From contig JBGCGC010000055.1 of assembly GCA_045110475.1 (NCBI GenBank), forward strand, positions 10,006 through 74,005: DNA of 64,000 nucleotides. The letters are read 5' to 3'. The position numbers and the translations under genes are program-made. Position 1 is the stretch's first letter, and each line of letters starts with the position of its first letter. Source of the stretch: Granulosicoccus sp045110475. GTDB lineage: Bacteria; Pseudomonadota; Gammaproteobacteria; Granulosicoccales; Granulosicoccaceae. Shown piece by piece: positions 42,733 to 51,485 of the stretch. Under the pieces are notes generated by a model. That model searched no databases, had not been told where the DNA came from, and was given only the letters and a program-made list of their open reading frames with translations.

Positions 42733-44168
42733 TGGTTGTTGATATCTCACCTGTTGTCAAAAGCCAGATGCGCCGCGTTCGTGCCATGCATTTCATTGGT
42801 ATCGGTGGTGTGGGCATGGGTGGAATAGCGGAAGTCATGCACCATCTCGGGTTTCGGGTCAGTGGGTCTGATCTGGGTAGCAATGCGCTGACACAACGGC
42901 TTGAAGGTTTGGGTATAACCGTCAGGCATGGCCATGTTGCCGAGCACGCTGAAGATGCTGATGTTGTTGTTATTTCAACGGCTGTGCCAGAAGACAATGT
43001 TGAGCTGCAGCGTGCGCGTGAGCTACGGATTCCGGTAGTCAGACGAGCCGAGATGCTGGCTGAACTGATGCGTTTTCAGCAGGGAATCGCGGTAGCAGGT
43101 ACGCATGGCAAGACAACCACGACAAGTCTTGTTGCCAGTCTTTTAACCGAGGGAGGTATGGACCCTACCTACGTGATAGGAGGTCGGTTGAACAGTTCAT
43201 CAACCAATGCCTATCTTGGTCAGTCAGAGTGGCTGGTGGCAGAGGCTGACGAAAGTGATGCCTCTTTTTTGTACCTGCAGCCTGTCGTGTCGATTGTGAC
43301 CAATATCGACGCGGATCACCTGTCTACCTACGACGGCGATTTTGAAAAGCTCAAACAGACATTTGTCGATTTTCTGATGCATCTGCCTTTCTATGGTCTT
43401 GCTATTGTCTGTATCGATGATGAACACATACGCGATGTTTTGCCACGCGTGGGTCGTCCGGTTCGCACCTACGGCTTTGATGAGTCTGCGGATGTGCAAG
43501 CCATGAATGTGCGACAAGAGGGCTTGCGAATGCATTTTGATGTGCGCATCGATGATGGCGGTGATGTCAGTAGCGAGATTCGCGATGTCACGCTCAATAT
43601 GCCGGGGCATCACAATGTGCTTAATGCATTGGCTGCCATCACGGTTGCGCTGGAGCTGGGCGTAAACGTAAAGTCATGTAAACGGGCCTTGCTACGCTTT
43701 GCCGGAATTGGCAGGCGTGCGCAATCTCATGGTCAGTTAACGTTTGAAAAAGGCGTGGCAGAGTTGCTCGATGACTATGGGCACCATCCTACCGAGGTCA
43801 CCGCGACGCTCAAGGCGGTAAAAGGCGGATGGCCGGAACGTCGCCTTGTGGTCGTCTTCCAGCCACACAGGTATACACGTACACGCGATCTGTTTGAAGA
43901 TTTCGCAGAGGCCCTGTCGCTAACCGACGTCTTGCTACTCACCGAAGTCTATGCTGCTGGTGAGGAACATATCAACGGCGCTGATGGTCGTGCTCTGGCC
44001 AGGGCTATCCGAAACCGCGGTGCTGTTGAACCGGTCTTTGTGGAAAACATCAGCGACGTACCACAAGCTCTGGAACGCATCATCGACGATGGCGATATTG
44101 TCCTGACGCTTGGCGCGGGCAGTGTTGGTGGGCTGGCGTTGAGTTTGCCGGAGTATTTCAATGGATGA
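42732..44168 (+). CDS. murC: UDP-MurNAc:L-alanine ligase
   Basis: MurC starts the peptide stem by adding L-Ala. I choose the GTG at 42732, overlapping the murG stop and preceded by GGAGG, for 478 residues. A longer frame to 42672 would lie inside murG and add a cysteine-rich N-terminus with no family match. Motifs: MHFIGIGGVGMGG, VAGTHGKTTTTS, EADESDASFL and DDYGHHPTEV. It overlaps ddl by 8 nt. No murB gene lies between murC and ddl. Confidence 0.96.
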   Translation: MVVDISPVVKSQMRRVRAMHFIGIGGVGMGGIAEVMHHLGFRVSGSDLGSNALTQRLEGLGITVRHGHVAEHAEDADVVVISTAVPEDNVELQRARELRIPVVRRAEMLAELMRFQQGIAVAGTHGKTTTTSLVASLLTEGGMDPTYVIGGRLNSSSTNAYLGQSEWLVAEADESDASFLYLQPVVSIVTNIDADHLSTYDGDFEKLKQTFVDFLMHLPFYGLAIVCIDDEHIRDVLPRVGRPVRTYGFDESADVQAMNVRQEGLRMHFDVRIDDGGDVSSEIRDVTLNMPGHHNVLNALAAITVALELGVNVKSCKRALLRFAGIGRRAQSHGQLTFEKGVAELLDDYGHHPTEVTATLKAVKGGWPERRLVVVFQPHRYTRTRDLFEDFAEALSLTDVLLLTEVYAAGEEHINGADGRALARAIRNRGAVEPVFVENISDVPQALERIIDDGDIVLTLGAGSVGGLALSLPEYFNG

Positions 44169-45120
44169 GCTGATCGTGGATGGCGTGCAGTTACAACCGC
44201 ATCATTTCGGCAAGGTTGCAGTAGTAATGGGTGGCTGGTCTGCCGAGCGTGAGGTATCTCTCATGAGCGGACAGCAGGTCTTTGAATCACTCAGTGGTGC
44301 TGGCGTGGATGCTCATCCTGTCGATGCAGGTCGGGATATCGCTACCGTGTTGCGTCAAGGTGGTTTTGATCGTGCCTTTCTCATTCTGCATGGACGTGGC
44401 GGGGAGGATGGCCAGGTGCAGGCGGCGCTGGAGCTGGCTGGTATTCCCTACACCGGTACCGGTGTGCTCGGTTCTGCGCTGTGCATGGACAAGTGGCGTG
44501 CCAAGGCACTGGTATCCATGCAAGGCGTTGCGACACCGCAGGCGAGGCGGGTGGCCGATATTGACGAAGCGATTGCTGCTGTCGAGGAACTGGGATTGCC
44601 GGTTGTTATAAAACCGACAAATGAAGGATCCAGCATTGGTGTGAGCGTGATTAGAAACAAGGAGGCTTTGGCAGAGGGGTTTGCTGAGGCCAGACGCTAT
44701 GGCTCTGTACTGATTGAACAATTCATGAGTGGTGTAGAAATAGCAGCTACAGTCCTGTGTGATAAAGCATTACCGCTGGTTACCACGCAAGCAGCCGGTG
44801 GTTTCTATGACTACAACGCCAAGTACGTCGCCGATGATACGGAGTATGTGTGTCCAGCAGTATTGCCTGAGCAGGTGACTCGTCAGATTCAAACGATGGC
44901 AATACGTGTGTTCGAAACGCTGGATTGTCGAACATGGGCGCGCATTGACTTCATGCTGGACGCAAACGGCAAACCTCAGTTCATCGAGTGCAACACCATA
45001 CCCGGAATGACAAGTCATAGTCTGGTGCCGATTGCCGCGATCGAGTCGGGTTGCAGTATCGAAACGCTTTGTCTGCGGGTACTTGTAGACACTCTGGCAA
45101 CAGAGGGGAGCGTGCAATGA
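44161..45120 (+). CDS. ddl: D-alanine:D-alanine ligase
   Basis: Ddl makes the D-Ala-D-Ala dipeptide used by MurF. The 319-residue ATP-grasp protein has VVMGGWSAEREVSLMSG, the FLILHGRGGEDGQVQ segment, IKPTNEGSSIGVS and FIECNTIPGMTSHSLVP. It overlaps ftsQ by 4 nt. It corresponds to DdlB of dcw clusters. Confidence 0.97.
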   Translation: MDELIVDGVQLQPHHFGKVAVVMGGWSAEREVSLMSGQQVFESLSGAGVDAHPVDAGRDIATVLRQGGFDRAFLILHGRGGEDGQVQAALELAGIPYTGTGVLGSALCMDKWRAKALVSMQGVATPQARRVADIDEAIAAVEELGLPVVIKPTNEGSSIGVSVIRNKEALAEGFAEARRYGSVLIEQFMSGVEIAATVLCDKALPLVTTQAAGGFYDYNAKYVADDTEYVCPAVLPEQVTRQIQTMAIRVFETLDCRTWARIDFMLDANGKPQFIECNTIPGMTSHSLVPIAAIESGCSIETLCLRVLVDTLATEGSVQ

Positions 45121-45953
45121 CGGCTGCTCATTCACCGCTCATTGGCGGCAGGCAGGTATTACCACTGGCTGCCGTGCGGATGACGGCTGGCACAAGATGG
45201 TTGGTGGCTCTGGCGGGTCTGGTTGTTTTGATGGGATTGCCAGTGTTGGCTTCCCACTTTGCACAAGATCCTGCGCGCTTTCCAGTCACCCATGTGGATG
45301 TTCTGGGCACGATGGACTATGCCGATCGTGATGCGCTGATGGCAGACATCAAGCTACACACAGCACAGGGCTTCTATGGTCTTGATATTGACAGGCTTCG
45401 ACAGAGCCTTGAGTCAGAAGAGTGGATTGCCAGCGCGCGTATCAGTCGTGTCTGGCCGTCACGTATCACCATTGAAGTTGAAGAGCACGAACCGGCGGCA
45501 CGATGGAACGATGACCACCTGATCAGCAAACGACTCGTTCTGTTCAAGCCGCATCAACTTGACAGGCAAAGCGTGGCTTTTGCGCAGTGGCGTGAAGTGT
45601 TTCGGCCCTTGCCACAGGTTCTGGGAGCACAGGGGCGCCATGTGGCTCTGCTGGATGCCTATCGTGCCTATGACCAGCAGGTATCACGTTTTAACCTGAA
45701 TCTAATTTTGCTTGATGAAGATGATCGACTGTCGCAGACGCTGACCTTGTCAAACGGTACGACAGTCAAATTGGGACTGGATGAGCGGGAGTTGCGCATG
45801 AGCCGTTTTCTGGATGTTTACGAACGGCTCGCTGCTAAGGCAGAGGAAGGATCCTTGAGTTTTGACATGCGCTACAGCAATGGGTTTGCGTCCAGCGTGG
45901 ATACGTCCGGCGTGAATACGTCCAGCGTGGATGAATACCCTGATGAGAACTAG
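45117..45953 (+). CDS. ftsQ: Cell division protein FtsQ
   Basis: FtsQ is the bitopic divisome protein that recruits FtsL and FtsB. From the ATG at 45117 it has 278 residues: a cytoplasmic N-terminus, a membrane helix (WLVALAGLVVLMGLPVLASH), a POTRA domain (FPVTHVDVLGTMDYADRDAL) and the FtsQ beta domain (WIASARISRVWPSRITIEVEEHEP). The last 20 residues are encoded by three 15-bp repeats and read as SSVDT-SGVNT-SSVDE, an unconserved tail. Confidence 0.95.
   Translation: MTAAHSPLIGGRQVLPLAAVRMTAGTRWLVALAGLVVLMGLPVLASHFAQDPARFPVTHVDVLGTMDYADRDALMADIKLHTAQGFYGLDIDRLRQSLESEEWIASARISRVWPSRITIEVEEHEPAARWNDDHLISKRLVLFKPHQLDRQSVAFAQWREVFRPLPQVLGAQGRHVALLDAYRAYDQQVSRFNLNLILLDEDDRLSQTLTLSNGTTVKLGLDERELRMSRFLDVYERLAAKAEEGSLSFDMRYSNGFASSVDTSGVNTSSVDEYPDEN
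45891..45935 (+). repeat. Three 15-bp tandem repeats at the 3' end of ftsQ
   Basis: Units start at 45891, 45906 and 45921 with the form TCCRGCGTGRATACG; the third changes its last three bases. They encode five-residue units (Ser-Ser/Gly-Val-Asp/Asn-Thr) in frame, just before the ftsQ stop. Confidence 0.9.
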
Positions 45954-45969
45954 ATCTACGGACAACAAG

Positions 45970-47199
45970 ATGGCAGCAGACAAACAAATGGTCGTCGGCC
46001 TTGATATTGGCACATCGAAAATCGTGGCGTTGGTCGCCGAGATTGACGATGAAGGCAATGTTGAGCTCATTGGCATGGGTACTCATCCTTCGCAAGGCTT
46101 GAAGAAGGGTGTGGTCATCAACATTGACAGCACAGTGCATGCGATCGGAAAAGCGGTTGAAGAGGCCGAGCAGATGGCAGACGTACAGATACGTTCTGTA
46201 TTTGCAGGGATTGCAGGCTCGCACATAAAGAGTTTGAATTCGCATGGCATCGTGGCCATCAAGAATTCTGAGGTGGAGCAGGATGATGTCGATCGTGTGG
46301 TTGATGCCGCCAAGGCAGTGGCCATCCCTGCGGATCAACGCATTATTCATGTGCTGCCGCAAGAGTTCATTATCGACAGTCAGGATGGCATTCATCAGCC
46401 TGTTGGTATGTCCGGTGTTCGGCTGGAAGCCAAGGTGCATCTGGTATCGGGTTCGATCAGTGCTTCCCAGAATATCGCCAAGTGCATTCAGCGATGCAAT
46501 CTTGAAGTTGAAGACATCATTCTTGAGCAGTTGGCATCCAGTCATTCAGTGCTTACAGACGATGAAAAGGATCTGGGTGTGTTGCTGGTGGACATGGGTG
46601 GTGGCACCACCGATATCGCCATTTTTACCGAAGGTGCCATTCGCCATACAGCGGTAATACCTATCGCTGGCGATCAGGTCACCAACGATATTGCTGTGGC
46701 ATTCAGAACACCAACTCAATTTGCTGAAGAAATCAAGGTCAAGTACGCCTGTGCGTTGCGACAGTTGGCAAGCCCGGACGACATGATCGAAGTGCCAGGT
46801 GTGGGTGATAGAAACGCTCGTCGCCTGGCAAGACAGACTCTCGCGGAAGTGGTAGAGCCGCGGTACGAGGAACTGCTGGGTCTTGTTCAGGGTGAACTAA
46901 GACGCAGTGGTTTTGAAGACGCCTGTGCTGCCGGGGTTGTATTAACTGGAGGTACGTCAAAGATGGAAGGCGTTGTAGAGCTGGCCGAGGAGATCTTCCA
47001 TATGCCAGTCAGGTTAGGAGTTCCGCAGCATGTCAATGGTTTGTCTGACGTTGCCCGCAATCCGATTCATGCAACGGGCGTTGGCCTGCTGCTATACGGG
47101 CAGCAGCGACGTCAGAATCCCAGTCACGAACCGGTTGACACTCGCACTGAAAAGGGCTTGTTCAAGCGGATGACAGAGTGGTTTCAGAGAAATTTCTAA
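45970..47199 (+). CDS. ftsA: Cell division protein FtsA
   Basis: FtsA is the actin-like protein that tethers FtsZ to the membrane. I choose ATG 45970 (409 residues, MAADKQMVVGLDIGTSKIVALVAEI); upstream ATGs at 45931 and 45943 are possible and would overlap ftsQ. Nucleotide-binding motifs are GLDIGTSK, LLVDMGGGTTDIAIF and VLTGGTSKMEGV. The C-terminal amphipathic helix GLFKRMTEWFQRNF is the membrane-targeting sequence. Confidence 0.96.
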   Translation: MAADKQMVVGLDIGTSKIVALVAEIDDEGNVELIGMGTHPSQGLKKGVVINIDSTVHAIGKAVEEAEQMADVQIRSVFAGIAGSHIKSLNSHGIVAIKNSEVEQDDVDRVVDAAKAVAIPADQRIIHVLPQEFIIDSQDGIHQPVGMSGVRLEAKVHLVSGSISASQNIAKCIQRCNLEVEDIILEQLASSHSVLTDDEKDLGVLLVDMGGGTTDIAIFTEGAIRHTAVIPIAGDQVTNDIAVAFRTPTQFAEEIKVKYACALRQLASPDDMIEVPGVGDRNARRLARQTLAEVVEPRYEELLGLVQGELRRSGFEDACAAGVVLTGGTSKMEGVVELAEEIFHMPVRLGVPQHVNGLSDVARNPIHATGVGLLLYGQQRRQNPSHEPVDTRTEKGLFKRMTEWFQRNF

Positions 47200-47298
47200 G
47201 TAGTTTCAAATGCAAGGCCTAAACGCGACAACGACCCTTAGAAGGTTGGTTCGCAAGAGAACGTAACACTTAATTTAACAAGATCAGGAGAACTTCCA

Positions 47299-48543
47299 AT
47301 GTTCGAACTAGTTGACTCAATAAACGATTCGCCCGTCATCAAATTGATAGGTGTTGGTGGTGGTGGTAGTAATGCTGTTCAGCACATGGTGCAATCAGGT
47401 ATCGAAGGTGTTGATTTCATTTGTGCCAATACCGATGCGCAAGCATTAAAAAGTATGGACGCTCAGACTGTCTTGCATATCGGTCAAAGTATCACCAAGG
47501 GGTTGGGTGCAGGTGCAAACCCTGAGATTGGCCGCCAGGCTGCGATGGAAGATCGTGATCGCATCCAGGATCTTATCGAAGGCACAGACATGTTATTCAT
47601 TACTGCGGGTATGGGTGGCGGAACTGGCACGGGCGCAATCCCTGTGGTTGCGCAGATCGCGCGCGAGATGGGTGTGCTGACGGTCGCTGTAGTGACCAAA
47701 CCTTTCCCTTTCGAGGGAAGCAAGCGAATGCGGATGGCCGAAGCGGGAATCGAGGAATTGCGTGGCCACGTGGATTCCCTGATCACTATCCCTAATGAGA
47801 AGCTGTTGTCTGTTCTGGGCAAGAACATCAGTTTGCTTGACGCGTTCAAGGCGGCTAATGATGTTCTTCGCGGCGCGGTTCAGGGAATTGCCGAGCTGAT
47901 TACCAACCCCGGCCTGATCAACGTTGATTTTGCCGATGTGCGTACTGTCATGAGTGAGATGGGTCTGGCCATGATGGGCTCTGGTGTGGGCCGCGGTGAC
48001 GAGCGCGCCACAGAAGCTGCCGAGATGGCGATTTCCAGCCCTCTTCTGGAAGATATCGATCTGGCAGGAGCACGTGGCATCCTCGTGAATATCACTGCGG
48101 GTCTGGATATGGCGATCGGTGAGTTTGAGGAAGTCGGTAACGTGGTTCGCTCCTTTGCTGCTGATGATGCAACCGTGGTGGTCGGAACAGCCATTGATGA
48201 GTCTCTGGAAGGGGAATTGCGCGTTACTGTGGTTGCAACAGGGCTGGGCCAGCAGCAGCAAGCCCAACAGTTGCGTTCCGTTCAGCGCTCAGTGGTCAAT
48301 GGCGCGCCAACGTACACGACCGGTGGAAACGGCAATGGCGGCGCTAACGGTGGTTCCAATACCGGCATGAATCAGGGGCGTCAGGTGCGAGCTAACACAC
48401 CTTCTCCTTATGACAATTACGAGAAGCCCACGGTGGTTCGGAAGACTGCACACGGTGCATCTCAGGGAACAGGTCCTGCGAATGCCGGTCATGACGTGGA
48501 ATACCTTGATATTCCAGCATTTTTGCGCCGTCAGGCAGACTGA
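47299..48543 (+). CDS. ftsZ: Cell division GTPase FtsZ
   Basis: FtsZ forms the division ring. The 414 residues include the GTP loop GMGGGTGTGAIP, the T7 synergy region (NPGLINVDFADVRTVMSEMG) and a glycine-rich linker (about 330-360). The C-terminal peptide EYLDIPAFLRRQAD, which binds FtsA and ZipA, is nearly identical to that of E. coli. AGGAG precedes the ATG. The 99-nt spacer from ftsA has a weak promoter candidate (TTGGTT-17-CTTAAT). Confidence 0.99.
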   Translation: MFELVDSINDSPVIKLIGVGGGGSNAVQHMVQSGIEGVDFICANTDAQALKSMDAQTVLHIGQSITKGLGAGANPEIGRQAAMEDRDRIQDLIEGTDMLFITAGMGGGTGTGAIPVVAQIAREMGVLTVAVVTKPFPFEGSKRMRMAEAGIEELRGHVDSLITIPNEKLLSVLGKNISLLDAFKAANDVLRGAVQGIAELITNPGLINVDFADVRTVMSEMGLAMMGSGVGRGDERATEAAEMAISSPLLEDIDLAGARGILVNITAGLDMAIGEFEEVGNVVRSFAADDATVVVGTAIDESLEGELRVTVVATGLGQQQQAQQLRSVQRSVVNGAPTYTTGGNGNGGANGGSNTGMNQGRQVRANTPSPYDNYEKPTVVRKTAHGASQGTGPANAGHDVEYLDIPAFLRRQAD

Positions 48544-48610
48544 AACCGACTGTGACCATCAAGTTACTTTCAGCGTAGTACTCTGAAATACAGTAAAATT
48601 CCGGTGCTAA

Positions 48611-48639
48611 CGTCGGGTGCCCCAAAAAGGCATCCGGCG
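48611..48639 (+). terminator. Candidate terminator after ftsZ
   Basis: An 11-bp stem with two G-T pairs (CGTCGGGTGCC with GGCATCCGGCG) and a 7-nt loop lies 68 nt after the ftsZ stop. The following CTTGCTTTATG is only moderately T-rich, so termination may be partial before lpxC. Confidence 0.5.
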
Positions 48640-48777
48640 CTTGCTTTATGTTGCCTGCACTTCGGACGCTACCCTGCTGTCTGTTTGCGTAGGTGTTTAT
48701 ATGGTCCACCCCTTTGGTTTGCTGCAGGCCTGACTACACCATTGGCCGGGTAAAATACCGGGAAGCTGTAAAACCGG

Positions 48778-48808
48778 ACAAAGCTGCTATATATACAGGT
48801 AGCTTTGT
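48778..48808. promoter_or_regulatory. Dyad just upstream of lpxC
   Basis: Perfect 8-bp arms ACAAAGCT and AGCTTTGT flank 15 nt containing TATATATA, ending 23 nt before the lpxC start. It could be an operator over a -10 box or a leader hairpin. Role inferred only from position and symmetry. Confidence 0.35.
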
Positions 48809-48831
48809 GACGGGTACGGCGGGAAATTACT

Positions 48832-49767
48832 GTGATTCGACAACGAACCTTAAAAAATACAATACGCGCCACGGGCGTGGGCTTGCACACGGGCAAAAAA
48901 GTGTTTCTGTCAATCGGCCCGGCTCCCGTCGACACCGGTATTGTTTTTCGCAGAACTGACGTAACACCTGCCGCCGTCATACCGACTAACGCGCTCAGTG
49001 TGCGTAACACTCAACTAGCGACTCGCCTGTACAACCAGGACGATGTGCATGTGTCCACCATCGAGCACGTGATGGCAGCATTTGCTGGTCTGGGTATCGA
49101 CAACTGCTACGTTGACGTCAGTGCCAACGAAATTCCGATCATGGATGGCAGTGCAGCGCCGTTTGTATTTCTTATCCAGTCTGCGGGTATTCAGGAGCAG
49201 ACTGCTGCCAAGCAATTTATCCGTATCACAAAACCTGTCGAAGTACGTGTTGACGACAAATGGGCGCGATTTGAGCCCTACAATGGTTTCAAGGTCGACT
49301 TCACCATAGATTTTGACCATCCGGTGTTCAAGAAGGACTCACAACGACTTTGCGTAGACTTCGCAACGACCTCTTTTGTAAAGGATATAAGCCGAGCCCG
49401 TACCTTTGGTTTCATGCGCGATATCGAAGAGTTGCGCAAGAACAACCTCGCCCTTGGCGGTAGTGTGGAAAACGCGATAGTGATTGATGACTACCGCATC
49501 CTCAACACCGAAGGGTTGCGCTACAAGAACGAATTTGTTCGCCACAAAATCCTCGACGGTATCGGCGATATCTACCTGATGGGACACAGCATGATCGGGG
49601 CTTTCAGTGGCTACAAGTCTGGACATGAACTGAACAACCTGTTGGTTCGCGAAATGCTCAAACAGGAGCAGAGTTGGGAAAAAGTGGTATTCGATAAAGA
49701 AAGCATCGGTTCGTCACCGGTAGTCTACGATCAGCCGCTTGCCCAACCCATTGAGGCCGTAGGCTGA
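48832..49767 (+). CDS. lpxC: UDP-3-O-acyl-N-acetylglucosamine deacetylase
   Basis: LpxC catalyses the committed, zinc-dependent step of lipid A synthesis. The 311-residue protein starts with GTG (48832-48834; IRQRTLKNTIRATGVGLHTGKKV). Zinc and catalytic residues lie in STIEHVMAAFAGLGIDN, NEIPIMDGSAAPFV, HKILDGIGDIYLMG and GHELNNLLVRE. It is the last dcw gene, 288 nt after ftsZ. Confidence 0.97.
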   Translation: MIRQRTLKNTIRATGVGLHTGKKVFLSIGPAPVDTGIVFRRTDVTPAAVIPTNALSVRNTQLATRLYNQDDVHVSTIEHVMAAFAGLGIDNCYVDVSANEIPIMDGSAAPFVFLIQSAGIQEQTAAKQFIRITKPVEVRVDDKWARFEPYNGFKVDFTIDFDHPVFKKDSQRLCVDFATTSFVKDISRARTFGFMRDIEELRKNNLALGGSVENAIVIDDYRILNTEGLRYKNEFVRHKILDGIGDIYLMGHSMIGAFSGYKSGHELNNLLVREMLKQEQSWEKVVFDKESIGSSPVVYDQPLAQPIEAVG

Positions 49768-49805
49768 CACGGCGTTTGCGCATGCACGAGTAGCCAGCGA
49801 GTACC

Positions 49806-49911
49806 AGAAGCCTGCGCGGCAGAAAATCCCTGCTGCGAACTGCCCCACTTTGGCCAGTCTTATCGCTCATTTTCGTTACTTGGGCCCACTATTTCTACCG
49901 CGCAGACTTCT
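49806..49911 (+). repeat. Dispersed intergenic repeat, copy B, with inverted ends
   Basis: Twenty-bp ends, AGAAGCCTGCGCGGCAGAAA (49806-49825) and TTTCTACCGCGCAGACTTCT (49892-49911), are inverted copies with 18 of 20 matches. The interior shares CCCACTTTGGCCA and GCTCATTTTCGTTACTT with copy C. The element fills the space between convergent lpxC and dciA and includes part of the dciA stop codon, so it may act as a bidirectional terminator. Confidence 0.8.
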
Positions 49912-50497
49912 AGTCAACGTCTTTGCCTGATTCTGCGCGCAGTGTGCGCGCCAGTTTCAACAGCTCCTGCCTGAGTCTGTCATCTCCACTGTCGGTGTCA
50001 TCATGGCTTATGGCCTCGACTGCCGCCTCTATCGAATACGAGCTACCCGCCGCCTTTATGGCCTTTCTGATGGTTTTTCGCGCCACTGGCTGAGTTTCCG
50101 GCGCCACGTGATAGCTGATCGTGTGTGTGTCACGGCCGGTTCCGCGCAGATTGTCAATTATTCGACGTTCCATGAATCGAATTCGTGATATCCAGGCGGC
50201 ACTATCGACAGTCAAGCGCACCCTGCCGCCTTCAACGCGGCAGAACTGTATGTGCACCATGGTGCTCGTTGGCACAATTCTTGAAATTATCTGTTTGATT
50301 TGACGATCATCGGCCATTGCCGCTCTGGTTGTCTTGCCGACCAGGGTTTCAAATGATTTCATGACAGCCTCATCGCTCAGGTCCTCAAGCAGGATTCTAC
50401 CCACGGCGGTTTTGCGCCTGCCTGTCAGCATCCGTGTCCAGATGGCCAGGTTTGCCGTGTGGCGAATGCGACAGGCCAGAGCTTTGGAGACTAGCAT
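49910..50497 (-). CDS. dciA: DciA-type DUF721 protein (helicase loading)
   Basis: DciA loads the replicative helicase DnaB in most bacteria that lack DnaC. The 195-residue frame contains the DUF721 core: a helical N-terminus, then STMVHIQFCRVEGGRVRLTVDSAAWISRIRFMERRIID, where the V-x-S-x-A-W and R-I-R-F positions are diagnostic. An alternative ATG at 50431 (173 residues) would give a more typical length; neither start has a strong ribosome-binding site. Position between lpxC and secA agrees with Pseudomonas. Its first codon overlaps the start of the divergent M23 gene by two bases. Confidence 0.85.
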   Translation of the reverse strand: MLVSKALACRIRHTANLAIWTRMLTGRRKTAVGRILLEDLSDEAVMKSFETLVGKTTRAAMADDRQIKQIISRIVPTSTMVHIQFCRVEGGRVRLTVDSAAWISRIRFMERRIIDNLRGTGRDTHTISYHVAPETQPVARKTIRKAIKAAGSSYSIEAAVEAISHDDTDSGDDRLRQELLKLARTLRAESGKDVD

Positions 50498-51317
50498 GCT
50501 GGCGCTTTGTCTGGCCCTCGCGAGTGGTTTTCTGGGGTATTTGCTATCTCACTCAGTCTCGGAGATGGGGGGAGTCGAGCAACCGCAATCGGGCGCTGCC
50601 TTGCCGATTACGGGACGGGAGACGTCCCTGAAAGTCGCTCAAATTGAGGCGCGACGGTGGGGTCAGCTACAGGCGGAGTTGATGCGTTTGCGGCTACTGT
50701 TCAGCCGCATTGTTGAGGCGGCAGATCTTGATGCGGGCGAGTTTGCATTAGCCGTGCAATTGGCAGATGAACGGTATCTGGATTCTCTGTCTGCTCTGAA
50801 AGATTCCCCTGACGTGGCGCAACAACGCTTCACGCTTGCAAATCGCGCCGTCGACCATATGACTACGCATGCCGAGGCGGTGCTGAGTATCACTCAGCGG
50901 CGTCATAGGGAACGTCGTTTCACGCTTTCGGGCTCACCGGTCGTCAGGGCTCATATCACCTCCGGCTACGGGTACAGGCTGGACCCTCGCACGGGAGGTA
51001 AGCGATTTCATGGCGGCGTAGATTTTGGGGGACGCAACGGCAGTAAGGTACTGGCTCTGGCAGATGGCGTTGTCACGTATTCCGGGAAAAATGGAGGGTA
51101 CGGTAACTTGATCGAACTGGAACATATCGATGGGTATCGCACTCGTTATGCGCATAATGATGCCAATTTGGTAAAAGTGGGAAGCAGCGTGAACAAAGGA
51201 CAAGTGATTGCCACTATGGGCTCTACCGGTCGATCAACGGGCACCCATGTTCATATTGAAGTCAGAGCTGATGGCAGGGCTATCGATCCGATGCGGTTTA
51301 TCAGTGAAGGGTCCTGA
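50496..51317 (+). CDS. M23-family (LytM-like) peptidase
   Basis: The product is likely a membrane-anchored murein endopeptidase or a regulator of one. The ATG at 50496, with TTGGAGA 6 nt upstream, gives 273 residues: an N-terminal helix (MLALCLALASGFLGYLLSHS), a coiled-coil region (about 45-135) and the LytM domain (about 150-270). Metal ligands appear intact in KRFHGGVDFGGR (H and D) and GTHVHIEVR (HxH), so it should be active rather than degenerate. A short ORF and secA follow. A homologue lies at this place in Pseudomonas. Confidence 0.93.
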   Translation: MLALCLALASGFLGYLLSHSVSEMGGVEQPQSGAALPITGRETSLKVAQIEARRWGQLQAELMRLRLLFSRIVEAADLDAGEFALAVQLADERYLDSLSALKDSPDVAQQRFTLANRAVDHMTTHAEAVLSITQRRHRERRFTLSGSPVVRAHITSGYGYRLDPRTGGKRFHGGVDFGGRNGSKVLALADGVVTYSGKNGGYGNLIELEHIDGYRTRYAHNDANLVKVGSSVNKGQVIATMGSTGRSTGTHVHIEVRADGRAIDPMRFISEGS

Positions 51318-51326
51318 GGTGGACAG

Positions 51327-51485
51327 GTGGTTGACTACGCTAATTTCGCTGGGTGGCGAGTTTTCATAACGCGCGCAACGACAATGGCGCCGACTGTGAT
51401 AGTTCTCACCGCGTCGTTTTTTGTGGCTTTTTTACAGGCTCTTCAGAGTTTTAGTCAGGCACGTCAGTATCTGGCCGCACAGTGA
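51327..51485 (+). CDS. Short signal-anchor ORF upstream of secA, possible leader peptide
   Basis: A 52-codon frame starts at GTG 51327, 9 nt after the M23 gene stop, with GAGGTGGA ideally spaced upstream. It reads MVDYANFAGWRVFITRATTM, then a hydrophobic segment APTVIVLTASFFVAFLQALQ and a polar end SFSQARQYLAAQ. Arg11 and Arg16 before the hydrophobic stretch look like a signal anchor. No known arrest motif (such as the SecM FxxxxWIxxxxGIRAGP) is present. Its position matches that of SecM in E. coli. It could instead be an ordinary small membrane protein or a chance frame; an internal ATG at 51384 would give 33 residues. Confidence 0.5.
   Translation: MVDYANFAGWRVFITRATTMAPTVIVLTASFFVAFLQALQSFSQARQYLAAQ

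Noticed and set aside
45835..46545. 236-codon minus-strand frame
   Set aside because: Antisense of ftsQ/ftsA, which are certain; the protein has no recognisable family.
47593..48267. 224-codon minus-strand frame
   Set aside because: Antisense of the strongly conserved ftsZ.
51319..51369. 16-codon frame from GTG 51319
   Set aside because: Overlaps the better 52-codon frame and has a poorly placed ribosome-binding site.
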